Below are positions 53,470-61,733 of a DNA stretch of 64,000 bases, in pieces. Below the pieces are notes generated by a model. The model did not search any database. It saw only the letters and a list, made by a program, of their open reading frames with translations, and had not been told where the DNA came from. The translations under genes and the position numbers were made by a program. The stretch is from NCBI GenBank assembly GCA_030789695.1, contig CM061142.1, positions 797,619,258-797,683,257 of the forward strand. The letters are read 5' to 3'. The stretch comes from Scilla litardierei. Taxonomy: Eukaryota > Streptophyta > Magnoliopsida > Asparagales > Asparagaceae. Numbering within the stretch: position 1 is the stretch's first letter; every line of letters starts with the position of its first letter.

Positions 53470-56400
53470 TCAGCACCTACGCATTCCCATAGATGATAAG
53501 TGTTTGTAGAACACATCTCTGGGGATCACCTTCGTAAGGGGATCCGCTATCATCTCATGCGTGGATATGTATCCAATGTCTACTTCCTTCTGTTTGTCAT
53601 AGTCTTTTGCAAACTTGAATCGAATGTCAATGTGTTTGGTCTTACAATGAAATTTAGGATCTTTGACGTAGGCAATCGAAGCTTGACTATCACTGTATAT
53701 AGGAACAGTGCTTGAGTCAGTGGCATTCGTCAGCTTGTCTAAGAATTTCCTAAGCCAAACAGCTTCTTGGACCGCCATGCTGAATGCTACGAATTCTGCT
53801 TCCATTGTTGATAGGGCAATGCAGGTTTGCTTCTTGCTGCTCCAGGATATTGCACCATTCCCGAGCAAGTAAACAAAGCCTGAGGTAGATCTTCGCTCGT
53901 CGAGATCACTCGCCCAATCAGCATCGGTATAGCCTTCGAGTCTCAAGGTATTGCCTTGATAGCATAACGCATAGTCCGCAGTCCCTTTGAGGTATCTTAA
54001 TATCCTCTTCACCGCTTTCCAGTGTGCTTGTCCTGGGTTGGATTGGTAACGGCTTACCATACCAACAGCATAGCAAATGTCCGGTCTGGTACACATCATG
54101 GCGTACATCAGACTCCCGACAGCACTGGAGTATGGAACTTTTTCCATAGCTTTCTTTTCTTTTGGATCTTTGGGACACATCTCCAAACATAGACCCTCGC
54201 ATTTGCTTATTGGAGTATCAATTGGCTTGCAATCCTGCATATTAAACCGTTCTAAAACTTTCTTTATATATGTCTCTTGAGAGAGAGAAAGAAGTTTCTT
54301 GGAACGATTCCTTGAGATCTTAACCCCAAGGATATATGCAGCTTCACCCATGTCTTTCATCTCAAAGACGGATGAAAGCCAAGTTTTGATATCCAAGATA
54401 AGACGCTTATCATTTCCGGCTATAAGTATGTCATCTACATAAAGAGACATAATTACATACTTGTTTTTAATCCTCTTAATATATACGCAGTTGTCTTCGT
54501 CGAGCATGGAGAAACCATACGACAAGACGACTTCTTGAAAGCGCATATACCACTGCCTTGAGGATTGTTTAAGACCATATATGGATTTACGAAGTTTACA
54601 AACCTTATGTTTGTTTTCTTCTTGTACAAACCCGTTTGGTTGTTCCATGTAGATCTCCTCATCTAGTTCTCCGTTAAGAAAAGCAGTCTTTACATCCATC
54701 TGATGTAACTCGAGGTACAAACAAGCCACCATTGCCAGAATTAAGCGAATGGAGGTAAAACGCACAACAGGAGAGAAAGTCTCTTCGTAGTCTATTCCTT
54801 CCTGTTGCGTGAAACCTTTCGCAACAAGGCGAGCTTTATATTTCTCGATGGAGCCATCAGCCTTATGCTTGATTTTGAGAACCCACTTGTTCCCAATGGC
54901 TCTACGTCCCTTGGGTAAATTAACCAAGTCCCAGACTTGGTTTGTTTTCATGGATTGAAGTTCTTCTTCCATTGCCGCTATCCATTTATCTTTAGCAGGG
55001 CATGTGACGGCCTGTTTGAAATTTGCAGGTTCGTCATCATCTTGTAGTAATGTCATGAATGTTTGAGGAAATTCATCCTCAAATCTCAGAGGTGTTAGCC
55101 TCGTTCGATTACTACGTCTTGTTTGAGTTTGATCACTCCCACTTGGAATGACATCACTCCCACTTGGAATAACATCACTCCCACTCGGAATAGGATTGGT
55201 ATTGTTCGTATCATCCATTGGTGAAGTTTGAAACGTATTTTCTTCTTCACCAAGAATTCTCCCACTCGAACGTTCCGATCCTTCTTGATCCCAAGTCTCA
55301 AACAAGGATAAGTCTTGACTTATCTCACCCTGTCTTGGAAACTCTTTTTCCAAGAAGACAACATCCCTCGATTCGAATTCTATTAGACACCCATTGTCCT
55401 CTTGACCGACGAAAACATATCCTTTGGAGTTTTCAGCGTATCGGATGAAGATACACTTCCTCCCACGTGGCCCAAGTTTGCCATATTTGTGAGAGGATAA
55501 ATGTGCGTAAGAGGCACAACCCCAAGGTTTTAGAATGTTTAAGTCTGGAGTTCTATTGTTCCACAACTCATAAGGAGTGGAACTTACCGACTTCGAGGGT
55601 ACACGGTTTAAGATGAATGCTGCCGTCAATAATGCGTCACCCCAAAAGGTGATAGGCAAATTTGCCTGAGACATCATTGATCGGACCATTTCCATCAATG
55701 TCCTATTCCTTCTTTCCGCAACACCGTTTTGTTGCGGAGTGTAAGGCATAGTTACCTGATGTACTATGCCTTTTTCATCACAAAGTTCCTTAAAATTTAT
55801 TGATTGATATTCACCGCCCCTATCGGTTCGCAAAACCTTAATCTTGCGATTTAATTGATTCTCCACTAAACTCATATAGTTTTTAAAGCAAGCCAAAGCT
55901 TCACTTTTGTGGGATATCAAATAGATATGTCCGAAACGGGTGAAGTCATCAATGAATGTGATGAAATAGGACTTCCCGCGTCTTGTCTTAACATTCATTG
56001 GACCGCAAATGTCCGAATGGATAAGCTGTAATGGAACTTCGGCCCTTGTGCCAGTTCCAAACGGCTTGCGACAAGTTTTCCCTACAAGACAATGTTCGCA
56101 AGTTGACATTTCAACTTTTGAAACATTAGATAGCAAGCCACTTTTGGCAAGTCTATCCATTCTAGTTGGTCCAATATGACCAAGTCTTGCATGCCAACAA
56201 ATGATCTCAGACTCAGAGTTAGAAACATTTGTTAAATGGAAACTTTCATTAATGGAAGAAGAATCATCATACATTGTATTTAAAACAATTAATCCATTAC
56301 AAACATTACCAGAACCAATCAAAGAATTATTACAAACAAGGTCAACATATTGTTTATAGAACCTCCACTCATAATCTAAAGACATTAACATGACCACGGA

Positions 56401-56967
56401 AACGATATTCCTTCTAATATCTGGAGCAAAGAGGACGTCGTGCAATAATAATGTCCGGCCGTTGTCGAGAACTAGCTTACATGTTCCGACGCCTTTGACT
56501 TCAACACGAGTGTTGTTGCCGACGTATATCCACTTTGTTCCTTGAGTTATCCTTCGATACTCTACGAAGAACCTTCTGTCCTTCGCAACGTGGTCTGTGG
56601 CCCCTGAATCAATCAACCAAAAATAGTTAGATTCAGCAAGAAACATGGAACTAGAAACACATATGTAACTAGCCCTACAAGTTACCTTATCACTTCCATC
56701 CGTACACTTACGGGCGAAGTGACCGTACTTGTTGCACTTAAAGCACTTGATCTTCTTCAAGTTTTTCTTCTTTGAGTGCACATTCTTTTGCCACTTTTTG
56801 TTCTTAGTCTTCTTTGAGGTTTCCGGTTCTTGCTTTCGTTCGTTCACAAACCTTAAGCGTTTCCGCTTATTTCCTCCATGTGAGGAACTAGCGGCCACGT
56901 GCACTTCTGCACTTGGTTTTTGCGGCTTGAATCCGCTCTTCCTCGAGTTCGAGGTGTTTCGAAACAT
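53470..56967 (-). CDS. Element H pol polyprotein (with Gag C-terminus)
   Basis: 1165 codons without a stop. In order: CCHC knuckle CFKCNKYGHFARKC (residues 75-88), protease active site LIDSGATDH (D120), GAG_pre-integrase zinc finger (CWHARLGHIG..CEHCLVGKTC, 258-299), integrase core with catalytic D319 (HSDICGP), D382 (TDRGGEY) and E418 (NGVAERRN), a linker with three IPSGSDV repeats (593-613), RT (about 670-910) with YVDD at 843-846 and QMDVKTAFLNGEL, and RNase H (TDADWASDLDE, STMEAEF, KHIDIRFKF). All catalytic residues are present. The natural product is a Gag-Pol fusion; the ATG at 56967 is only where this frame opens. It lies in a different frame from gag because of the A run at 56917-56921. 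Confidence 0.93.
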   Translation of the reverse strand: MFRNTSNSRKSGFKPQKPSAEVHVAASSSHGGNKRKRLRFVNERKQEPETSKKTKNKKWQKNVHSKKKNLKKIKCFKCNKYGHFARKCTDGSDKVTCRASYICVSSSMFLAESNYFWLIDSGATDHVAKDRRFFVEYRRITQGTKWIYVGNNTRVEVKGVGTCKLVLDNGRTLLLHDVLFAPDIRRNIVSVVMLMSLDYEWRFYKQYVDLVCNNSLIGSGNVCNGLIVLNTMYDDSSSINESFHLTNVSNSESEIICWHARLGHIGPTRMDRLAKSGLLSNVSKVEMSTCEHCLVGKTCRKPFGTGTRAEVPLQLIHSDICGPMNVKTRRGKSYFITFIDDFTRFGHIYLISHKSEALACFKNYMSLVENQLNRKIKVLRTDRGGEYQSINFKELCDEKGIVHQVTMPYTPQQNGVAERRNRTLMEMVRSMMSQANLPITFWGDALLTAAFILNRVPSKSVSSTPYELWNNRTPDLNILKPWGCASYAHLSSHKYGKLGPRGRKCIFIRYAENSKGYVFVGQEDNGCLIEFESRDVVFLEKEFPRQGEISQDLSLFETWDQEGSERSSGRILGEEENTFQTSPMDDTNNTNPIPSGSDVIPSGSDVIPSGSDQTQTRRSNRTRLTPLRFEDEFPQTFMTLLQDDDEPANFKQAVTCPAKDKWIAAMEEELQSMKTNQVWDLVNLPKGRRAIGNKWVLKIKHKADGSIEKYKARLVAKGFTQQEGIDYEETFSPVVRFTSIRLILAMVACLYLELHQMDVKTAFLNGELDEEIYMEQPNGFVQEENKHKVCKLRKSIYGLKQSSRQWYMRFQEVVLSYGFSMLDEDNCVYIKRIKNKYVIMSLYVDDILIAGNDKRLILDIKTWLSSVFEMKDMGEAAYILGVKISRNRSKKLLSLSQETYIKKVLERFNMQDCKPIDTPISKCEGLCLEMCPKDPKEKKAMEKVPYSSAVGSLMYAMMCTRPDICYAVGMVSRYQSNPGQAHWKAVKRILRYLKGTADYALCYQGNTLRLEGYTDADWASDLDERRSTSGFVYLLGNGAISWSSKKQTCIALSTMEAEFVAFSMAVQEAVWLRKFLDKLTNATDSSTVPIYSDSQASIAYVKDPKFHCKTKHIDIRFKFAKDYDKQKEVDIGYISTHEMIADPLTKVIPRDVFYKHLSSMGMRRC

Positions 56968-57535
56968 CGCTTAAAGTTTTAATGCACTCATTATGAGTGA
57001 GGTGCATTTTCATGTTATCCCAGCTATCTGGGAGTGAACGAATGACTGCTTGGATCTGCTGTTCGTCAGACAGCGTAACACCCGCATCCTTTAATTCAGA
57101 TATTAGATTCGCCATGTGGCGGAGATGCTTTTTCATAGAATGATCTCGCCGCATTTTGTACGAATCAAATTGAATATTCAAGGAGCGGAGTTTGGTAACC
57201 GAAGTTCCACCAAACTTTACTTCTAGCTCAGACCATATGTCTTTGGCTAGATCGAATTCCCGAAATAGACGCATTATGTCATTGTCCATTGCGGACAGTA
57301 ACGTAATACGTGCTATTTTGTTCTTTCGAGTCCAAGTGTCATAAGCTTCCCGGTCCCTCTTGTGTTGGGCCGTATTGCCCAACTCAGGTTCTACCATTAT
57401 GTTTTGGAGTGTTTCGAGCACATCTTGCTCCTCCAAAACATATTGGATTTTAATTGACCAAAGTTTATAATTGTCGCCGTTGAGCTTTTCACCTTTGTTA
57501 AGCTCTGCGACAATATTCTTAGAAGCGGTAGACAT
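56888..57535 (-). CDS. Element H gag (capsid part, shifted from pol)
   Basis: From ATG at 57535, MSTASKNIVAELNKGEK, closely matching Element E's gag. The copia Gag domain continues to ELEEERIQAAK, then after the A run (plus-strand T at 56917-56921) the frame changes and stops 30 bases on, while homology continues in the pol frame. The same junction in Element E has no extra base, so this is most simply a 1-base insertion. A shift of one base at this run would rejoin gag to pol; whether ribosomes do so cannot be told from the sequence. Confidence 0.88.
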   Translation of the reverse strand: MSTASKNIVAELNKGEKLNGDNYKLWSIKIQYVLEEQDVLETLQNIMVEPELGNTAQHKRDREAYDTWTRKNKIARITLLSAMDNDIMRLFREFDLAKDIWSELEVKFGGTSVTKLRSLNIQFDSYKMRRDHSMKKHLRHMANLISELKDAGVTLSDEQQIQAVIRSLPDSWDNMKMHLTHNECIKTLSDVSKHLELEEERIQAAKTKCRSARGR

Positions 57536-57995
57536 ATTCGATTCAAAAAACTGCAAAGAAAATGGAAAAACACGATCAAAATTCAATGCATAAAGTTTCG
57601 ATTCTTTAAACACTTGATAAGTTCCTTGGATGCGTTGAAATGTTACTCTAGAATCGAGAAGTTCACTACGTTCCCAACTACCATCTAGAAGTAACTTTCA
57701 AAATATCCCTCTTACTTATCTTAAGTAAAAAGAAATCAGAAATAATACCCGTATGGTATTAGCAGCGGAAAATTACTTTGAAAAACATATCTTTCAAAAT
57801 AGAATAGGTGAGAATTAGCGCAAAGAATTTTAACGCAACAATTGCCAAGCCACGAGACCTGTTCTACACACCCATGGGTTAGATAACCATGGCCGGATCG
57901 TGGTAGGACTTGGAATTCTAAATTGCGCTGTCCCGATTTAAGGACGGGACATAACCTATTTGAAAAACATCTTTTTCCAAAAATTTGAAAGCACG

Positions 57996-58125
57996 TTGGC
58001 TAATCTCCGTAGAGTAGAACACAACGTCACAAGTACATTGGCTAATCTCCGTAGAGTAGAGCACAATGACATGGCTAATCTCGCATGAAGTAGAGCACTA
58101 TGGCTAATCTTCAAGGAGTAGAGCC
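57996..58125. repeat. Four short repeats GGCTAATCTCCGTAGAGTAGA
   Basis: Four spaced copies of TGGCTAATCT followed by a variable short segment and GTAGA(A/G)C, at about 57997, 58040, 58073 and 58101. The middle segment differs (TCCGTAGA, CGCATGAA, TCAAGGA). Element E's leader does not show an obvious equivalent. Confidence 0.7.
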
Positions 58126-58329
58126 CAAAAAAACTTCATTAAAACGTTAGTCCCGTATGAACTAGTCGGCACTGTGGTTAGCCCCGTATGGGATAATCGA
58201 CACATTCGAGTTTGGCCAATGCCTTTTGTCACCCCGTATGGGTCAGTAGGCAAGTTTGCAGTCGATTCAGACCTTCTGCCAGATTGGTCGACCAAAAACA
58301 CAAAATTGGTCGACCAATTTTCGAAAGAA

Positions 58330-58510
58330 ACTTCTTCCCGGCCAGGGCCTCTGCCCTGGCCGGGGCTTGGCCAAGGGCCGGCCAGGGCCTCTGCCTTGGC
58401 CGGCCAGAGGGCCCTGGCCCCCTTGGCCAGGGCCGGCCAGGCCCTGGCCTCTGCCAGGGCCGGCCGGCCAGGCCACTGGCCGGCCATCCCCTTTGGCCAT
58501 GGCCGGCCAT
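58330..58510. repeat. GGCC-rich palindromic tract in Element H leader
   Basis: Densely repeated GGCCAGGGCC, GGCCGGCC and CCCTGGCC words that can pair with each other in many ways. Element E has a related but diverged tract (36540-36650) and both are flanked by GGCCATGG and CCCCATG.GGAGGGGG words. Confidence 0.85.
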
Positions 58511-58996
58511 CCCCTTTAAATGGGGTTGCCGCACTCATTCCTCCCCCTTGATGGGGTGGTCGCCGGTGGTTATTGGCCGTAGCCAACCCCCTCCGCATGG
58601 GGAGAGGGGGTGCATGGCCTTCATAGCCCATTTGGCCATGGTGCACATGCACCAAATTTTCCTCTTACCCGATGGAAATAACTTCCATCATCTTCCTCGA
58701 TGAAGCACCCGTTCGTCGATGAAGCACCCGTTCGTCGAGAAATTAGTTATTTCCTAATGGCCGTGTGCCAAAAATGAATAACGTACTACGTGAACGGTCG
58801 GTTCTTCCCGTCACGGAGAGTTCCTACCATATCCGTAATGATAGGAGACCCTAACGTGAAAAGAACAACCGCTGCGTTCTCTCCGTCACGAAGCGTTCCT
58901 ACTATATCCGTAATAGTAGGAGACCCATTCGTGAAAAAGACAACGACTCGTTCGTAGTTTCGACGGGGCGGTGGATTGACCGGGGCGAACCCATAT

Positions 58997-59009
58997 GGCT
59001 CCGATACCA
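58997..59009 (-). other. Primer-binding site of Element H (initiator tRNA-Met)
   Basis: On the minus strand TGGTATCGGAGCC, one base after the LTR. Confidence 0.95.
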
Positions 59010-59010
59010 A

Positions 59011-59615
59011 TGTAGGATCCTGTCAAAACAGAGTTAGGATCGATAATTAAAGTGGAGACTTACGCTAGCGTATGCGGAGCGGTAGTCTCGGAACTTTGCC
59101 TTCGAATTCGCCACGACGGATCGAGTCTTCTCACGAACGGAGTAAGGCTACTAATCCACAATCTAAATCTCTATTTTAGATTAAGAACTTGGATGGAGGG
59201 AGAGGAAATATTTCTGCAGAGCTTCGCTATGAAGAAGATGCATGCATGAATTTCATGCAAATGGTGTAAGGAAAATGGCTACCCTTGGGTCTTATTTATA
59301 GCCCCCAAGGTAGTTATTTTAGGGTAAGTTGTTCCTTTGGAACAACTTAATTAAGGTGTACCATGATGCATGGCACATTATAAGCTTAAGTTGTACCATA
59401 TGCATGGTACAACATAAGCTTAAGATATTCCCCCTTTATTAGCCATATGTCGCATGCATTTATGCATATATAATGCGACTTTCCTACTCATACAGAGATC
59501 CTCTCCGCAAGGGAACAGATTCCCTTTGCACACGACTTCGTGTGCGCGACGTTCGAGGTCCGTATTCCCTCGTACATCCCCCACAAGGGTGTACAAACGT
59601 CTTCCATATCCAACA
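59011..59615 (-). repeat. Element H LTR, right (5' LTR)
   Basis: 605 bp, identical to 51811-52415 except one base, followed by GTTTT (59616-59620). Confidence 0.97.
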
Positions 59616-59620
59616 GTTTT

Positions 59621-59910
59621 TGCTCTCCAGCTCGAAAAACCCCCTAAACCCCGATCGAGTCTCCTCGTCTTCCGTCGATCTCCGGCGTCTTTTCCGACCA
59701 TCCGCCGCCGCCGATCACCCTCCCCTAGGTATATCTCCTCCTCCTAGGACGTTTTCCTATTCTAGGGTTTGATCTTGGCCGATTTCATCCTCTAGGGTTC
59801 TAGGGTTTCGAAATTCATTCTTAGGGCTTGTGTGTTAGGTTCTAGGGTTTGAGCTTAGGATTGCTTGATCTTATCTTACGTCGCTTGATTGTACTCGTTG
59901 TGCCGTGATC
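59621..59910 (+). mobile_element. Element G, leader of env-position ORF
   Basis: It resumes Element G after H (the pre-insertion join reads CGGTTGTTTTTGCTCTCC). It is pyrimidine-rich with CTCCTCGTC and TCTAGGGTTT words, resembling a plant 5' UTR or a splice-acceptor region, which would suit expression of the ORF from a spliced or separate transcript. This is inference. Confidence 0.55.
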
Positions 59911-60500
59911 ATGGCAAGAACAAGACTCCCGATTACCTCTTCTAGGGCATCCCCCATGACCGTAGAGGCCGCGACTGCTTCGACCCCTCCTAAGCGTAGG
60001 ACCAAGACCACTCGTCCCCCCTCTTCATCTTCAACACCGTTGAAGAGGAAGAGGACGTCCAAGCCCAAGCCTACCGGCCAATCTTCCAAGCCCAAACCCA
60101 AACCCAAAAAGTTTCGTGCACCTATCCCTCCCGGTGAGCGTTCAGATAGTGACTCCGAGGATGATTCCGAGGAAGAATACACTCCTGAACATCCCGAGAA
60201 GGCACCTACTCCACCCCCTCCTCCACCTCCTCCTAAGACCCGTAAGGCTAAGGGTAAAGGCCCGATGCCAGTCGGCGGTGTTGATATATTGTTGTGTCGC
60301 GACGACCCTCAGTGTCTAGCGGCGTACAACCGTATAGAGCACTGCCCACTGCTGTTGGAGCATTACGTTCAGTTTTCTAATTTTCTTGGCCTTGCGGATC
60401 TTCTCTCCTATAGTGGCCTATTGGACTACTTCGATTTGACTCTAAGGCGAACCCTAGACACTATCCTCGCCTGGTCAAATTATTCTATGCCAATCGTGTC
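59911..60500 (+). CDS. Element G env-position ORF (partial, enters gap)
   Basis: ATG at 59911 (MARTRLPITSS); an in-frame GTG lies two codons upstream. The first ~115 residues are basic and Lys/Pro/Ser-rich with an acidic patch (SDSDSEDDSEEEYTP) and a Pro run. Then a globular start, VDILLCRDDPQCLAAYNRI..YVQFSNFLGLADLL..GLLDYFDLTLRRTLDTIL, which lines up by eye with residues about 88-160 of the Element D env-position ORF (FRDDAHRAVFERIS..LADLGRLGVL..VGWRDFF). The rest is lost in the gap. It looks undamaged up to that point. Function unknown. Confidence 0.7.
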
Positions 60501-61000
60501 NNNNNNNNNNNNNNNNNNNNNNNNNNNNNNNNNNNNNNNNNNNNNNNNNNNNNNNNNNNNNNNNNNNNNNNNNNNNNNNNNNNNNNNNNNNNNNNNNNNN
60601 NNNNNNNNNNNNNNNNNNNNNNNNNNNNNNNNNNNNNNNNNNNNNNNNNNNNNNNNNNNNNNNNNNNNNNNNNNNNNNNNNNNNNNNNNNNNNNNNNNNN
60701 NNNNNNNNNNNNNNNNNNNNNNNNNNNNNNNNNNNNNNNNNNNNNNNNNNNNNNNNNNNNNNNNNNNNNNNNNNNNNNNNNNNNNNNNNNNNNNNNNNNN
60801 NNNNNNNNNNNNNNNNNNNNNNNNNNNNNNNNNNNNNNNNNNNNNNNNNNNNNNNNNNNNNNNNNNNNNNNNNNNNNNNNNNNNNNNNNNNNNNNNNNNN
60901 NNNNNNNNNNNNNNNNNNNNNNNNNNNNNNNNNNNNNNNNNNNNNNNNNNNNNNNNNNNNNNNNNNNNNNNNNNNNNNNNNNNNNNNNNNNNNNNNNNNN
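60501..61000. other. Assembly gap, 500 N
   Basis: Exactly 500 N. It separates the env-position ORF of G from the Gag C-terminus of I; the missing DNA must include at least G's 3' LTR and I's 5' LTR and most of its gag if both are whole, so the true gap is probably much larger than 500 bases. Confidence 1.
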
Positions 61001-61733
61001 TAAAGTCTTGCTTAATGACTATGATAATTTATCTAGCAAGCATGATAACTTATTAGATGATTATGATGATTTGAAAAATAACTTTACTAGTTCAAACGTT
61101 TCACCACATGATCATAAGTGCTTGAAGGACAAGTTTGATGCTTTATCGAGTGATCACTATTTATTGAAAAATGAACATGCGTTGTATGTCTCTTGTTTAA
61201 ATGATAAAATAGAATCACTTGCAAATACTATGGCTTCTAGTCGTATAAAGCATGAAGAATTAGTTGCAAAACTTGATTGTATCAAGAATAACTCTATCTC
61301 TTCTCCTAAAAATATTGTTAATAGGTATACTCATGCTAAAGCTTCTACTTCTAAAGATATGAGTAGAAATGTAAATGTCGCGCATGCTAATGTTAAAAAG
61401 TACGCTTTTATGTATGGTAAAAATGCTAGACACAATAATGCACCTCATATTTCATATGATCCACATGTTATACATAATATACACAATAAACCTCATGTTA
61501 TATCCCACAACACGGTACACAAAAATGTTGTACACAATGCACATCAAAGATTACACTTTGTACACAAAGTACACAATGCTAGGAATAACATGATATGTGT
61601 GCCTAAACACTTAGGCGTACATGATAAAAATATTTATGTTCAAAATTTGACCAAAAGTATGCATGGATTCTATAAAGATTCATTTGTTCATAGGAAATCA
61701 AATTCACATCGAATTTGGGTTCCAAATAAGTAA
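61001..61733 (+). CDS. Element I gag C-terminus (partial)
   Basis: The frame is open from the gap to TAA at 61731. An acidic coiled-coil-like part (NDYDNLSSKHDNLLDDYDDL) is followed by a His/Asn-rich stretch (YDPHVIHNIHNKPHVISHN) and ends RIWVPNK, a typical Sirevirus Gag terminus before protease. Capsid domain and zinc knuckle would lie in the gap. Confidence 0.75.

Larger units (their letters stand above)
57536..58996 (-). mobile_element. Element H leader (5' UTR)
   Basis: 1.46 kb between primer site and gag. It contains a GGCC-rich palindromic stretch (58330-58510), four repeats of TGGCTAATCTCC..GTAGAG (57996-58125) and a hairpin near 57635-57700 with GTTACT.CTAGA/TCTAGAGTAAC arms, in the same position as the duplicated hairpins of Element E. 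Open frames over the GGCC part are compositional. Confidence 0.8.
51811..59615 (-). mobile_element. Element H, nearly intact young Ty1/copia element
   Basis: A complete 7805-bp element with identical-length 605-bp LTRs that differ by eye at a single base (A at 52350 versus G at 59550), flanked by GTTTT duplications. On the minus strand: LTR, primer site, 1.46-kb leader, gag, pol with all domains, 1-kb 3' region, polypurine tract, LTR. The only coding defect I see is one extra A in a run at the gag-pol junction. At rates commonly used for plant LTRs, one difference means an insertion well under 0.2 million years old. Confidence 0.97.
43994..60500 (+). mobile_element. Element G, Sirevirus-like copia (split by H)
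   Basis: 5' LTR (43994-45745), primer site, gag, pol, palindrome-rich spacer, then after Element H an env-position ORF that enters the gap at 60501. The spacer-to-ORF order matches Element F, which supports assigning the ORF after H to G. Pol has two single-base deletions and gag one stop, so G is not autonomous. Its 3' LTR is not in the window. Confidence 0.75.
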
